Below are positions 1-10,038 of a DNA stretch of 64,000 bases, piece after piece. Positions within the stretch are counted from its first letter, which is position 1. Every line of letters starts with the position of its first letter. The stretch is from an uncultured Gammaproteobacteria bacterium. GTDB taxonomy: Bacteria; Pseudomonadota; Gammaproteobacteria; Pseudomonadales; Pseudohongiellaceae. The notes beneath the pieces were generated by a model that saw only the letters and a program-made list of their open reading frames with translations, searched no databases and had not been told where the DNA came from. The stretch is taken from contig CAJXUA010000017.1 in the NCBI GenBank assembly GCA_913060695.1, positions 1-64,000 on the forward strand, given 5' to 3'. The position numbers and the translations under genes are program-made.

Positions 1-48
1 TCTACACAGAGTAGATCGTCGGCAGCGTCAGATGTGTATAAGAGACAG
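1..48 (+). other. Illumina Nextera P5 adapter and i5 index (sequencing artefact)
   Basis: Bases 1-7 are the end of the P5 flow-cell oligo, 8-15 read AGAGTAGA, which I recognise as a Nextera i5 index, 16-29 are TCGTCGGCAGCGTC, and 30-48 are AGATGTGTATAAGAGACAG, the Tn5 mosaic end. The order and spacing match a Nextera read-1 adapter exactly. This is untrimmed library sequence at a contig end, not genomic DNA. Confidence 0.98.
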
Positions 49-88
49 GTTCCTGTGTGAACCTGACCCCATTATAGGTTCTCAATCG
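49..88. repeat. GGGGTCAGGTTC-family repeat, end fragment
   Basis: The first genomic bases contain gaacctgacccc (59-70), the core of the repeat family found inverted at 34601-34765, 35984-36084 and 40445-40494. It directly abuts the adapter, so the contig may have broken inside a repeated sequence. Confidence 0.5.
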
Positions 89-119
89 GGCTCTGCCACC
101 TCCCCCGCAATTCATTTCC

Positions 120-2558
120 TTACAGACCATACATAAGCTGAACGCCAGTGGCACTTATGATCTCATAATCCGTCTTGCCATCCGCATTCACATCAGTCGC
201 ACGAAAGGCGATACCGTCGATGTTCTTAGTGGCCTCATAATAGGCCGCATCGTTAGCACTCAATGCCGTCACGAAGAAACTTGGTTTAAAATTTCCTATA
301 TTCGCAATCGTCACTATGCCGGTATTCCTATCCGTAGACGCATTCATGCCCGCATTCGCCAATGTTGTATAGAAGCCACTGGCGTTGGTGAAGGGCGTGA
401 TGCGCTGCTTCGCGCCATCGGCGCAATTTGCCACGAAGGCGTAATCCGCCGATGCAGGACTTCCAACTGGGGCTGTCAATGTGACTGCGCCACAGTTAGA
501 AGCCGTACCCAAATTATCGAAAGCAAACGCACCCGAAAAGGATTCGTTGTTGCCTAGGTCGATAAGAATTGAGCCGCTGTCCTTATAAGTCAATTGAAAG
601 CCAGCACTGCTAACAGCCTCTCCAAATGCAGCCTCGTCTAGAGCAGTGGGTGACACCTCATTCGCGATACCCGCACCAACCACTAATATTTTTCCGTTCG
701 CTAAAGTACTGGTCCCTGCCGGGAACGAGTTGGGCACAATGCGTAGAATTGTTCGAGCGACGTATTTTTCGCTATTGGTGGAATAAGTCAAAATACCAGC
801 GTCGTCTATCGCGATTGTCGGACTCGCAGTCGCGGCCAATAGATTGCCTGCACCGCTTATAATGGCGGCGCTCGAGGCTTGCGACTCACACTCGAGAATG
901 GCAAGGGCAATTCGAGACACTGGTATACCGAGATTGTTGCTTATGTCTTGTGTCGCCTGCTCTATCAATTGCGGGCAGTCTTGAATATTTGCAGACCCTA
1001 TCGAAATGCTAATTTTCAACTTTGGTTCAACTTGTACGGTAGTCGTTTCAAGTACTTTTTGTTTAGCACTTACATTGCTTTGGAGAAAATTGCGCACCTC
1101 AATCGGATCATTGCGATTAATGTCTTGCGCTGCGTCTAAGCCCTGCAAAGAATTGCTGATCGCAATAGTCGAAAGAGTGTTTACACTCGCCAACACTTCG
1201 TCGGGCACCTTATTGTCATTTAGACCGCTCATCTTATTAAGCAGCTGCGCACCCGCGTCTACCAGCGCAATTAACTCGGACTGAGTAGTCCCTCCATCTC
1301 CCTCCTTGATCAACGCCTTGGCGTTGTCGATAGCCTTCTTTGCCTCTGTCGCGAGCTGAGTTTTCTGGAGGCCGCTAAGGGCCGTACCACTACTGCTCAG
1401 GCCTGAGAACACATTGGCAATATTCGTAAGCACGCTTATGGAAGCACTTGCCGAGGTAGTCCCACCCGCTTGCTTCGCTTGTCCTGCCAACTCAACCGCC
1501 TTATTGGTTTGCAACAGGGTAGCAATAGCCTGCTCGCCAGTTAGCCTTCCTGCGGCGGCTGCGGCTGCGGCTCGCGATGCAATATTGCCGGCGTTGTTTA
1601 CGGCAGTCACAATCTTCGCAAGCGTATCGGCTGTAGGGACGACAGCAGTGTCTATCGGAGGAATAGCAGCCAGCTCATTTTCCAGATCATCCGCTTCCTG
1701 AGTCACGGCATCGCTAGAACCGCCGCTATCGCCACCGCCCGAATCACTGCCGCTACTCGAAGAAAGCACGACATTAAACTCTCCTTTGACGAAGTAGCCG
1801 CCGCTATAATTCGCAGCACTTAACAATACAAACGGTGCCGCCGCCGGTTGACCAGTAAAAACCGCAAAGCCACCGGTGGTCTTACCAAATCGCACAGCTG
1901 TTGCGGTTCCTGATTCTTTCACCGCAATCCAGTATTCATAAGAGGCCGGCTGATCGAATTCCGCTAGGATGATGGAGTCAAACAATGCATTGGCCGAACG
2001 GACCCGGCTGAGAAGGCTAGTGGCACTCATGGTGACGGTGCCACCGCTAATAGTGATGGGCCCATTCTGAGAACTATTCGGGATCGAAACACTCACCTCA
2101 ATAGTGCCACCACTATTACGCGCCTTAGCGACTAGAGATTGGGAGTTTGGGATAGTGCCGGTCATCACGCCTTCGTCCACTTGCAAAGAGAGCTTGGGGA
2201 TCTCAGCTTCGAAGCGGCGTCCAGGCACGTTCTTATCTTGAATTATGATGCCAACGCGAAAATCTGCACGATAGTTCTCGGAGGTTGCACTGGACACTAA
2301 GGTAAAGGCAAAACTAGGTATGCCTACCCCGTTGGTCGAAGGCACGTTCACAACGGCGCTGACCGTGCCATCAGCAGAGATGTTTACTAACTGAGAAAAA
2401 CCGGCACTTGCACCAGAACCGGTGATGCTGACTTGGTCGTCTTTCAAACCAATTTGTGCACCTAGTTCATGAGCGAAAGCACAAGAGCTTGAGCCTAGTA
2501 GTAATGCTAGAGAGCATTGGCTTATACGTCGAGCATCGAGAAGTTTGGTCAAAAACAT
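120..2558 (-). CDS. Large exported protein of unknown function
   Basis: Encodes 812 residues. A signal peptide is clear: hydrophobic stretch about 15-22, likely cleavage after A-F-A at 29. The N-terminal 260 residues look beta-rich. A Ser/Gly-rich linker near 265-285 leads to an Ala-rich, probably helical segment (about 290-450) with a run of seven Ala. The C-terminus contains D-V-N-A-D-G-K-T-D, a calcium-loop-like motif (about 789-797). The start is preceded by AGAGAGGAA on the coding strand. I recognise no enzyme family. Export and the Ca2+-like loop suggest a cell-surface or secreted role, but function is unknown. Confidence 0.85.
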   Translation of the reverse strand: MFLTKLLDARRISQCSLALLLGSSSCAFAHELGAQIGLKDDQVSITGSGASAGFSQLVNISADGTVSAVVNVPSTNGVGIPSFAFTLVSSATSENYRADFRVGIIIQDKNVPGRRFEAEIPKLSLQVDEGVMTGTIPNSQSLVAKARNSGGTIEVSVSIPNSSQNGPITISGGTVTMSATSLLSRVRSANALFDSIILAEFDQPASYEYWIAVKESGTATAVRFGKTTGGFAVFTGQPAAAPFVLLSAANYSGGYFVKGEFNVVLSSSSGSDSGGGDSGGSSDAVTQEADDLENELAAIPPIDTAVVPTADTLAKIVTAVNNAGNIASRAAAAAAAGRLTGEQAIATLLQTNKAVELAGQAKQAGGTTSASASISVLTNIANVFSGLSSSGTALSGLQKTQLATEAKKAIDNAKALIKEGDGGTTQSELIALVDAGAQLLNKMSGLNDNKVPDEVLASVNTLSTIAISNSLQGLDAAQDINRNDPIEVRNFLQSNVSAKQKVLETTTVQVEPKLKISISIGSANIQDCPQLIEQATQDISNNLGIPVSRIALAILECESQASSAAIISGAGNLLAATASPTIAIDDAGILTYSTNSEKYVARTILRIVPNSFPAGTSTLANGKILVVGAGIANEVSPTALDEAAFGEAVSSAGFQLTYKDSGSILIDLGNNESFSGAFAFDNLGTASNCGAVTLTAPVGSPASADYAFVANCADGAKQRITPFTNASGFYTTLANAGMNASTDRNTGIVTIANIGNFKPSFFVTALSANDAAYYEATKNIDGIAFRATDVNADGKTDYEIISATGVQLMYGL

Positions 2559-2684
2559 ACTGAAGTTCCTCTCTTCTAGTGCTTTTGCTTCTTCTTATTA
2601 GACTTCTTATTCTTTCCATACTCCTTAGCTAGCGAAGCTGACTTGGGTCAGTCTCGCATCGGACTAGTTCTAGGGCAAGCGCTC

Positions 2685-4052
2685 CTACTGGCGCTCCATC
2701 AATGGCGCGCTCACCCCTTCAATCCCCACCAAACTTAGAGTCAGCAGAAACGCCAACTGCGGCCCAAGATGAGAATTCTCAGGGCTATAATACTCCTCTG
2801 GGGAGTGCTCTCCGCCGCCGGATCCCCCGCCCCCAATCGTGATGGCAGGAATGCCTACCGACATCGGGATATTGGAATCGGTGCTCGAGGTGCGCAATTG
2901 TTGAATGGGCGAACCCACTTCTCTATAAGCTAGCGCCGCCACCTGCACCAAAGGATTGCCCGCAGCGGTATTGCCAACTGGTCGGTCACCAATGAGCCGG
3001 AAGTTCACGGTGACCTCACCGTTGTTCTGCCAACGCGCGTTCTCTTCGGCCACTGCCAGTGCCGTAACGTTCCTCACTCGCTCTTCCAGCTTTGCCAACT
3101 CCGCGGCATCGTTGGAGCGCATGTCGAGTTCGAACACCGCATCGGCTGCAATCGAGTTGACCGAGGTGCCGCCACTGACAGTGCCTACTGTGAATGTCGT
3201 CTTGGGCTCGCTAGGCACCTGCAGGTCGCCAATCTTGGTGATTGCACGGCCCATGGCATGTATGGCGCTGACTAGGCCAAAGGCGCTAAAGGAGTGACCA
3301 CCGGGGCCAGTGAATTCCACCGCGAAGCGGCGACTACCCGTGGCACCTGTTGTGATGCGGGTAAGACCAGAGCCGTCGATAGACACGAAGCCATCGATGT
3401 CCGGATGATCGCGGAACACCGCTTTGATGCCACGCAAGTCGCCGGGCCCCTCTTCCCCAACATTGCCAACGAACAAGATGTCGCCGACAGTCGGGATAGC
3501 ACTGCTATTAATCGCGTCGATAAGAGTAAGTAAGACCGTCAGTCCACGCCCATCGTCGCTGATCCCTGGCGCGTAGTAGCGTCCGTCACGCATCTGCACG
3601 GTCACATCGGTCTCTAGAGGGAAAACCGTATCGAGGTGCGCCGCTATGACGAACAAGGGACCATCGCCGCTACCCTTGCGCAGCCCAAGCACATTGCCCT
3701 CGCTGTCGATATACGCATCATTGAGGCCGCGATTGCGCATCTGTTGTAGGTAGTATTGCGCCCGCTCCTGCTCTTGAAAGGGTGGAGCTGGAATTTGTGT
3801 TAGGCGCACCTGCTCTGCGAGAGTCTCTGGCTCGTTTTCAGAGATTCGTTCCAGCATTGCTCGCACACGAGAGTCGCTTGCCACTGCTTGAAATCCCTCC
3901 ACTACCGGGGCTGTCGCAGTGACTGGCCCGATACTAGTTTGCGCTTGTAGCGAACCACTCATTACGCCAGCGCTTATCAACACGAGCGTCGGTGCTAAAA
4001 TGTGCGATCGGATGCTAGAAAGTAACGGAGAGATCAATGAAACACAGAGCAT
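2685..4052 (-). CDS. Exported M20-family metallopeptidase
   Basis: 455 residues with an N-terminal hydrophobic export signal (about 18-38). M20 zinc-site motifs are in order: H139-L-D141 in AAHLDTVFP, the bridging Asp in GISDDGRG (165-170), G-E-E-G at 199-202 with the general base Glu, and a C-terminal His in GGEHSPEEY. The GGHS dimerisation-domain signature is present. The family hydrolyses di- or tripeptides or N-acyl amino acids with two Zn2+; the closest pattern is the PepT/M20B type. The signal peptide places it in the periplasm. Substrate cannot be read from sequence. It is about 120 bases upstream of the 812-residue gene on the same strand. Confidence 0.9.
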   Translation of the reverse strand: MLCVSLISPLLSSIRSHILAPTLVLISAGVMSGSLQAQTSIGPVTATAPVVEGFQAVASDSRVRAMLERISENEPETLAEQVRLTQIPAPPFQEQERAQYYLQQMRNRGLNDAYIDSEGNVLGLRKGSGDGPLFVIAAHLDTVFPLETDVTVQMRDGRYYAPGISDDGRGLTVLLTLIDAINSSAIPTVGDILFVGNVGEEGPGDLRGIKAVFRDHPDIDGFVSIDGSGLTRITTGATGSRRFAVEFTGPGGHSFSAFGLVSAIHAMGRAITKIGDLQVPSEPKTTFTVGTVSGGTSVNSIAADAVFELDMRSNDAAELAKLEERVRNVTALAVAEENARWQNNGEVTVNFRLIGDRPVGNTAAGNPLVQVAALAYREVGSPIQQLRTSSTDSNIPMSVGIPAITIGGGGSGGGEHSPEEYYSPENSHLGPQLAFLLTLSLVGIEGVSAPLMERQ

Positions 4053-4075
4053 CGTTGCAACCTTTGTTGAATGTA

Positions 4076-4348
4076 CTAGTTAGTTGGAGCTCCTGGACGG
4101 AGCGACTGAATCGTGTCCGAAGCTTCGCGGGCTACGCGCTCTCTCTGGCTCACTGTCATGCAGACGAATTGAGGAAGGTTGGAGCCAACTACACGCTCAC
4201 GCTCACAAACCAACTTATCGCCTTCATTGCTAACTGTCGCATTGTAGCGCTCGACATCTGCCGCCGTCCGAATGGGACGATTGCTAGGGTCTACAGGGAC
4301 ACAAGCGTTAAGCAGGGCTATAACAGAGAACAAGAGAAACATTTTCAT
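4076..4348 (-). CDS. Small lipoprotein
   Basis: 90 residues. Begins MKMFLLFSVIALLNAC, a lipoprotein signal with lipobox L-L-N-A-C and lipidated Cys16. The mature part holds two further Cys (48 and 63) about 15 apart in the pattern V-C-E-R...V-C-M-T, as in a widespread family of short uncharacterised proteobacterial lipoproteins. It lies 23 bases upstream of the M20 peptidase on the same strand and could be cotranscribed with it. Function unknown. Confidence 0.75.
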   Translation of the reverse strand: MKMFLLFSVIALLNACVPVDPSNRPIRTAADVERYNATVSNEGDKLVCERERVVGSNLPQFVCMTVSQRERVAREASDTIQSLRPGAPTN

Positions 4349-4708
4349 AGCAACTAACTCTCAATTGGCAGCGAGCGAATCTCGATGCGAAGGTATAATT
4401 TACACGAACTTGAAAACTCGGGGTACTAATAAATCCCCGACGGCAAGAGCCCATCGCGAAAACTCTTAAGCGCGGCTTTTACGCGCGGCGAACGTAGTTT
4501 AAAACGCGATATTACGAGTTCCACGTCGAACACTAGCGCCTCTCGCCACGCACGATCTCTTATAACTCCCGCACTCTGTGACAATTGCTCACGATTAAGG
4601 AATTAAAACAGCACGCCACGAGATGCGTTTCATGATATTTTGCGGCGCGACCACGAAGGTCGCTCTTATCAGTAGAAGAATTCAATATAGTCATAGGCGG
4701 AGATTTCT
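4349..4708. other. Divergent intergenic region, 360 bp
   Basis: Separates the leftward lipoprotein from the rightward DUF5916 gene, so it must hold promoters for both. I see a GGCGGAG ribosome site 10 bases before 4709 and a possible -10 box TATAGT at 4686-4691, but no convincing -35. No repeat or RNA gene is visible. Confidence 0.5.
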
Positions 4709-6982
4709 ATGCGTTTTCCCAGATTAATACCTGCACTGGCAGCCCTCGTGCTCAGCAGCTTTGCCACCCTCGTTTCGGCAGCGGACAGCTTATCGAGTAT
4801 TGCCATCCCCCAAATCGATCAAGAGCCGACGCTCGCGGACTTCGCGGGCATGAGCCCAGCGACTGCCCTAGCGAGACAGATGACCAAGATCGAAGGCTTC
4901 GTGCAGCGCGAGCCAATCGACGGCGCGGCCGCTACTCAGCGCACCGAGGTCTATGTGGGTTACGACCAGAGCAAGCTCTACGCGGTATTCCTAGCCTTCG
5001 ACTCGAACCCCGAGTTGATCCGTGCGAACCTCGCCTCACGGGAGAACATCGGCGGCGACGATAGCGTTGAGATCACTATCGACACCTTCAATGACCAGCG
5101 CACCGCCTATACCTTCCGAGTCACGCCACTGGGCATGCAATGGGATGCGCGTTGGACCGAGGGCTTCTCGAACCGTGCCGGCTTCGATACCACGTGGGAA
5201 GCCGTATGGGATAGCGATGGCGAAGTAAACGACAAGGGCTATATGGTCAGCATCGCCGTGCCGCTGCGCGGCCTGCGTTTCCCTGCAGACTCCGAGCAGT
5301 TGTGGCGCGTGCAAGTGGGCCGTCAGATTCCGCGCCTGAGCGAGGAGAGCTTCTGGCCACCCTATTCCATCTCTGTCGATGGCCGCCTGAACCAGACCGC
5401 CATGCTAACCGGCATCCGCGACGTATCCCCGGGCAGCAACACCCAGATCACGCCCTTCGTGTTCGCGCGCAATGTAGACGCCTTGGACAATCGCGCACTC
5501 GGCGGCCCCAAGTTTCAGTCCGAGTCCGAATACGATGTCGGAGTAGACGCTAAGTTCGTCATCAATGACTCATGGGTGCTGGACCTCACACTTAACCCGG
5601 ATTTCTCCCAAGTGGAATCCGACGAGCCACAGGTGACGGTCAACGAGCGCTTCGAAGTGCAGTACCCCGAGCGTCGCCCCTTCTTCGTCGAGAACGCCGA
5701 CTTCTTCGCCACAGACTCCATTTTGCTCTTCACCCGTCGTATCATCGACCCAGAGGCTGGCCTGCGTTTCACCGGCCGCAGCGGTCCTTGGGGCGTGGGT
5801 ACGATGTTGATGAATGACGAGGCACCCGGCCTGAACCGCACTGCGGGCGACCCCCTCAACGGTGAGAAGGCGACTATCGGTGTGTTACGCGTATTCCGCG
5901 ATCTCGAAGGCCAAGACCGTGTTGGTTTCACGCTCACTGACCGCGAACTACTCGACGGCTACAACCTCGTTGGCAGCGTGGACGGTAAGTTCCGTTTCAA
6001 CCAGAACTGGGTAACCAACCTCGAGTACATCACCACAGAGACCGAACCGACTCTTGGCGGGCGCACCATCAATGGCGATCAGCGCAACATCCGCCTCGAC
6101 CGCGTGGGCCGCACCTTCAATACCCACTTCCACTTCGTGGATACCGACGCGGATTTCCGCACCCAGCTAGGCTTCCAGAACCGCTTCTTCAAGTCTGACA
6201 TCTCCGGCATTCACTGGCGTAGCAGCATGAACTACTACCCGGAGAATTCGGCGCTAACAAGCTGGAGCCCAGCCGCGATGGTCGTCTACCAAGACGATAA
6301 AGATGGTGTGAAGGTATACTCCGAGCTTTCGCCTTCGGTGACATGGAGCTTCCCCACCAGCCGCATCACCATCGGCGCGCAGGAAGTAACGGAAGTACTA
6401 CGTCCGAAAGACTTCGCAGGCTTGCCACGCGCGCAGGCTTACGACTACGGCAACTTCAGCGCTAACTATCGCAACTCGGTGCTGAGCAGCCTCACTGTGG
6501 ACCTAAGCTACCGCCAGGGCGACGCATTGAACCTAGTGCCACGCGTTGGCTTCCTGCCCTATGTCGCAGACACGAACCGCACCGACATCAGCGTGCTATA
6601 CCGCCCTATCGAGCGCCTGCGCATCGATAACTCCTATGTCCGCACCGAGCTAGACGGTGGCAAAGTGTTCAGCAATGACATCTTCCGCAGCAGCTGGAAC
6701 TATCAGTTTACTCGCGAGATGTCCCTGCGTTTTATCGCGCAGTATGAGAACACCGATGCCGGTCAGTTCACACGCCTGAAGGATGACAAGAACATGAACT
6801 TCGACATCCTGTTGCGCTATGTGCTTAACCCTTGGTCGGCGCTGTACTTTGGTTACAACACAAACCAGAGCAACTTCGACATTATCGAAACCGAAGGCGT
6901 TCGCGAAGTGGTCACCACTGACGACCTCAAGCGTGATGGCAGCCAGTTCTTCGTGAAGTTCTCGTATATGTTCCAACCTTAG
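4709..6982 (+). CDS. DUF5916-type outer-membrane protein with CBM9-like domain
   Basis: 757 residues. Signal peptide 1-25 (V-S-A-A). Residues about 35-240 form a family-9 carbohydrate-binding-like domain, with the characteristic V-Y-V-G-Y-D...L-Y-A-V-F...S-V-E-I-T-I-D-T-F and W-D-A-R-W. The remainder (about 240-757) is an alternating aromatic/polar beta-barrel pattern ending near F-F-V-K-F-S-Y-M-F. This layout is that of DUF5916 proteins, often found beside exported peptidases. Ligand unknown. A REP doublet follows the stop. Confidence 0.85.
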   Translation: MRFPRLIPALAALVLSSFATLVSAADSLSSIAIPQIDQEPTLADFAGMSPATALARQMTKIEGFVQREPIDGAAATQRTEVYVGYDQSKLYAVFLAFDSNPELIRANLASRENIGGDDSVEITIDTFNDQRTAYTFRVTPLGMQWDARWTEGFSNRAGFDTTWEAVWDSDGEVNDKGYMVSIAVPLRGLRFPADSEQLWRVQVGRQIPRLSEESFWPPYSISVDGRLNQTAMLTGIRDVSPGSNTQITPFVFARNVDALDNRALGGPKFQSESEYDVGVDAKFVINDSWVLDLTLNPDFSQVESDEPQVTVNERFEVQYPERRPFFVENADFFATDSILLFTRRIIDPEAGLRFTGRSGPWGVGTMLMNDEAPGLNRTAGDPLNGEKATIGVLRVFRDLEGQDRVGFTLTDRELLDGYNLVGSVDGKFRFNQNWVTNLEYITTETEPTLGGRTINGDQRNIRLDRVGRTFNTHFHFVDTDADFRTQLGFQNRFFKSDISGIHWRSSMNYYPENSALTSWSPAAMVVYQDDKDGVKVYSELSPSVTWSFPTSRITIGAQEVTEVLRPKDFAGLPRAQAYDYGNFSANYRNSVLSSLTVDLSYRQGDALNLVPRVGFLPYVADTNRTDISVLYRPIERLRIDNSYVRTELDGGKVFSNDIFRSSWNYQFTREMSLRFIAQYENTDAGQFTRLKDDKNMNFDILLRYVLNPWSALYFGYNTNQSNFDIIETEGVREVVTTDDLKRDGSQFFVKFSYMFQP

Positions 6983-7004
6983 AACCCGACATTCGGTAAA
7001 TACT

Positions 7005-7073
7005 GTGGGAGCGGGCTTGCCCGCGAAAAGGCCAGTGCCTCACTGAACCGTTCGCGGGCAAGCCCGCTCCCAC
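7005..7073. repeat. Pseudomonas-type REP doublet (REPIN-like), may act as terminator
   Basis: Two inverted copies of a 22-base unit beginning GTGGGAGCGGGCTTGCCCGC lie at 7005-7026 and 7052-7073 around a 25-base spacer. This is the classic Pseudomonas REP sequence. Each unit folds on itself and the pair forms a large hairpin. It lies between convergent genes (stop at 6982, stop at 7103), where such elements can stop transcription or protect mRNA. I find no second copy in the window. Confidence 0.92.
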
Positions 7074-7102
7074 GCTAAATCCTAACCCACATCAGTCAAG
7101 CA

Positions 7103-9274
7103 TCAAGCGAGCTTCAAAGGCAGTCGACTAAATGTTTTGCCAGTAACGGCAGTAAGTGCATTCGCAACCGCCGGCGCGATAGGAGGAGTTCCCGGCTCGC
7201 CTACGCCGCTAGGGGCATTGGTGGAGGCTAGGATATGTACCTCGACCTCTGGCATCGCATTCATGCGCAGCACACGGTAGTTATGGAAGTTACTCTGGTC
7301 TACTCTACCCTCTGTTAGCGTAATCTCATCCTCCAATGCTGCGGAGAGACCATAGGCGATACCGCCCTCAATCTGCGCCTTCACGATGTCGGGGTTAACC
7401 GCCACGCCACAGTCGACTACCGCCACAACGCGCTCTACCTTAAAGGTATCGCCGTCGACCGACACATCGACGATCTCCGCCACTGTCGAGCCGAAGGATG
7501 AGTGCACAGCTACGCCACGACCCCAGCCCTCTGGCAACACCTTAGTACCCCACTGCGCTTTCTCCGCCGCCAACTGCAGCACCGCAGTCTCGCGCGGGTT
7601 ATTCTTCAATAGCGCAAGGCGATAGGCTACTGGGTCTTGCCCCGCCTTTCGCGCCAAGGCGTCGATGAAGACTTCCTTGCTAAACGCCGTGTGCGTATTG
7701 CCCACCGAACGCCACCACTGCACCGGAATACCCGTTTGCGTAGTATGCAGTTCGACCTGACGCTCTGGCACATGGTAGGACATCTCTGTTAAGCCCTCGA
7801 TCGAACTGGCATCGATGCCATCGATAATCGAAGACGCCATGAAGGTGCCCTCCATGATCGACTGACCCGCCACACGGATCTGCAAAGCACTTGGCATGCC
7901 TTCGCTATCCAGCGCTGCCGTCAGCTTGTGCACATAGGCCGGACGGTAATAGCCGCCATGCATATCGTCTTCGCGAGACCACACCAGTTTGACAGGGGTG
8001 CCAGGTAGCTCTTTCGCAATGCGGGTCGCCTCTACAATATAGTCAGAGTTAGGATTCGCGCGGCGACCGAAGCCACCACCGGCGAATACCGTATTGATCT
8101 TCACTTCGTTAGTCTGGCCACCTAGTACGGCGGCGATTGCCGCTTGGTCGCCCGTCGGCATCTGGCAGCCATACCACATCTCTGCCTTCGTGCCATTGAC
8201 TAAGGCTACGCAGTTAATAGGCTCCATCTGCGCGTGGGATAGATAAGGGAACTCGTAAACGCCTTCGACTACATTCGAAGACGCCGCGATGCTCGCTGCG
8301 GCATTGCCCTCGCTCTCGGCGACGACGCCGGGGGTTTCCACTAGCTCATGATAACCCTTGAGAATCTCTGCGCTGCCGCGGGTCTCTGAGCGAGTCTCGT
8401 CCCATTGCACCTCGAGCTGTTCGCGCCCCTTGGTGGCGGTCCAATAGTCGGCGGCCACTACGGCAACACCCGACTCGATGGCAAAGACATGTTGCACGCC
8501 CTTCACTGCCAGCGCCTTGCTGGCATCGAAAGACAGTACCTTGGCGCCGAAACGCGGCGGGTGTGCGACCACTGCCGAGAGCATGCCGGGCAACTGAATG
8601 TCTTGGGTATAGATAGCGGTGCCATCGGCCTTGCCATCGTCCTTGCGCGTAGCCGCCAAGGTACCGATAAACTTGAAGTCCGCCGGAGACTTGAGGCTCA
8701 GGCTAGCCGTGTCTGGCGCTGGCAACAACGCCGCCGCCATCGCGAGTTCACCGAAGCTGGCGCTATGCTGAGCATGGCTCACACGGCCGTTCGCTACCTG
8801 AATATCAGCAGCTGCTACGCCCCATTGGCTAGCTGCCGCGGACACCAACATCGCTCGCGCCGCCGCGCCCGCTTCACGCATCTGCATATAACTGTTGGCC
8901 ATGCCGGTGCTGCCACCGGTGCCCTGCATGCCCATGAACAGATTGGCGTATTTCTCGACGTCCGCCGGTGCGTGCTCGCATACGATCTGCGCCCAGTCCG
9001 CGTCCATCTCTTCTGCCACACAGGTGGCTAAGCCGGTGTAGATGCCCTGGCCCATCTCAAGATGCTTGATCAGAACTTTAACTTGGTTGTCTGGACTGAT
9101 GCTGACGAAGGCATTGAACTCGAGTTTGGCGGCGCCTGCGCTCTGCGCTTGCGCGGTGCTTGTACCTAGGTTCATGCCTAGCACCAAGCCTGCACTAGTG
9201 CCCGCGGCGACCTTGAGGAAGCCACGACGGCTGATATTGTTAGAGCTGGTTTTAGCAAAACGTTGCATATTCAT
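7103..9274 (-). CDS. iorB: Isoquinoline 1-oxidoreductase-type molybdopterin subunit
   Basis: 723 residues from the ATG at 9274, whose A is the last base of the iorA stop (TAATG), so the two are translationally coupled; a longer upstream reading overlaps iorA and is rejected. A Tat signal S-R-R-G-F-L-K-V (15-22) precedes a hydrophobic stretch. Molybdopterin-binding motifs typical of the xanthine dehydrogenase family follow: [31 protein letters not shown] and, near the end, GVGEPGTPP with the probable catalytic Glu. The family hydroxylates N-heterocycles or aldehydes; the substrate here is unknown. Probably periplasmic, moved by Tat with its Fe-S partner. Confidence 0.92.
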   Translation of the reverse strand: MNMQRFAKTSSNNISRRGFLKVAAGTSAGLVLGMNLGTSTAQAQSAGAAKLEFNAFVSISPDNQVKVLIKHLEMGQGIYTGLATCVAEEMDADWAQIVCEHAPADVEKYANLFMGMQGTGGSTGMANSYMQMREAGAAARAMLVSAAASQWGVAAADIQVANGRVSHAQHSASFGELAMAAALLPAPDTASLSLKSPADFKFIGTLAATRKDDGKADGTAIYTQDIQLPGMLSAVVAHPPRFGAKVLSFDASKALAVKGVQHVFAIESGVAVVAADYWTATKGREQLEVQWDETRSETRGSAEILKGYHELVETPGVVAESEGNAAASIAASSNVVEGVYEFPYLSHAQMEPINCVALVNGTKAEMWYGCQMPTGDQAAIAAVLGGQTNEVKINTVFAGGGFGRRANPNSDYIVEATRIAKELPGTPVKLVWSREDDMHGGYYRPAYVHKLTAALDSEGMPSALQIRVAGQSIMEGTFMASSIIDGIDASSIEGLTEMSYHVPERQVELHTTQTGIPVQWWRSVGNTHTAFSKEVFIDALARKAGQDPVAYRLALLKNNPRETAVLQLAAEKAQWGTKVLPEGWGRGVAVHSSFGSTVAEIVDVSVDGDTFKVERVVAVVDCGVAVNPDIVKAQIEGGIAYGLSAALEDEITLTEGRVDQSNFHNYRVLRMNAMPEVEVHILASTNAPSGVGEPGTPPIAPAVANALTAVTGKTFSRLPLKLA

Positions 9275-9750
9275 TAGGCAGCTCCTCCCACGTTCTTCAT
9301 ATCTTTGGCAGCGAGCTTGATGCCGGCCTTGATACGAGAATAGGTGCCACAACGGCAAATGTTGCCAGACATCGCCGCATCGATCTCGGCGTCGCTTGGG
9401 TTGGCATTGCTCTCTAGCAAAGCCGCGGCCGACATGATTTGACCGGACTGGCAGTAGCCACACTGTGGCACCTGCAATTCAACCCAGGCTTGCTGCAGAG
9501 CGTTGCCCGCTGGGCTAGCCAAGCCTTCGATAGTGGTAATGTTTTTGCCCACCGCGGAGGCCACGGTAAGTACGCAGGTGCGGGTAGCGACACCGTCAAC
9601 CTGCATCGTGCATGCGCCGCATTGCGCCAGACCACAGCCAAACTTGGTGCCAGTGAACTTTAGATGGTCGCGCACCACCCAAAGTAGTGGCATGTCGCCG
9701 TCGACATCGACATCGTGGCGCTCGCCGTTAATCATGAGTGTATAAGCCAT
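9274..9750 (-). CDS. iorA: Isoquinoline 1-oxidoreductase-type [2Fe-2S] subunit
   Basis: 158 residues, the usual size. An N-terminal plant-type ferredoxin domain has C39-G-L-A-Q-C44-G-A-C47 and C59. The C-terminal helical domain has C97-G-Y-C100 and I-C132-R-C134, so all eight ligands for two [2Fe-2S] clusters are present. It passes electrons from the molybdenum centre of the downstream IorB. AGGAGG stands just before the ATG at 9750. There is no FAD subunit, as expected for the two-subunit Ior type. Confidence 0.95.
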   Translation of the reverse strand: MAYTLMINGERHDVDVDGDMPLLWVVRDHLKFTGTKFGCGLAQCGACTMQVDGVATRTCVLTVASAVGKNITTIEGLASPAGNALQQAWVELQVPQCGYCQSGQIMSAAALLESNANPSDAEIDAAMSGNICRCGTYSRIKAGIKLAAKDMKNVGGAA

Positions 9751-10038
9751 AAGTCCTCCTAAGAGTGGGACAGAATATTGGTGAAGATTGGAAATAGGAC
9801 ACGCGCGCAGAGACTAGAGCGAGCGCCCGTTAAAAATTTTGTTGTAATGATGCGTACGATACTCCATTCAATGAGGATCATAAACCGACAATAGTAATAA
9901 TTTGCCGCCCCATTCGTGCTAAAAACTCTGTTATAAAGAGGCCAAGCAAAAGAGTGCTGCTGGCTATCCACAGGCTCGCACTGTTGATAATTACAATATA
10001 GCCACCACATACGCTCCCCCTAACTAGGAGGCACTGCC
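9751..10038. other. Divergent intergenic region between iorA and the antiporter gene
   Basis: About 290 bp that must contain promoters in both directions. TAGGAGG at 10024-10030 serves the rightward gene. An open frame on the minus strand (9759-10010) has no protein-like features and I do not call it. Confidence 0.5.

Noticed and set aside
2576-2648. Lys-rich reading on the minus strand (K-E-Y-G-K-N-K-K-S-N-K-K-K-Q-K-H) resembling the X-K-S tail at 59192-59290
   Set aside because: Only about 23 codons after an upstream in-frame TGA and with no start; too short to call a gene remnant.
9759-10010. 83-residue minus-strand frame upstream of iorA
   Set aside because: Low-complexity, W/Y/C-rich translation of a promoter region, no ribosome site.
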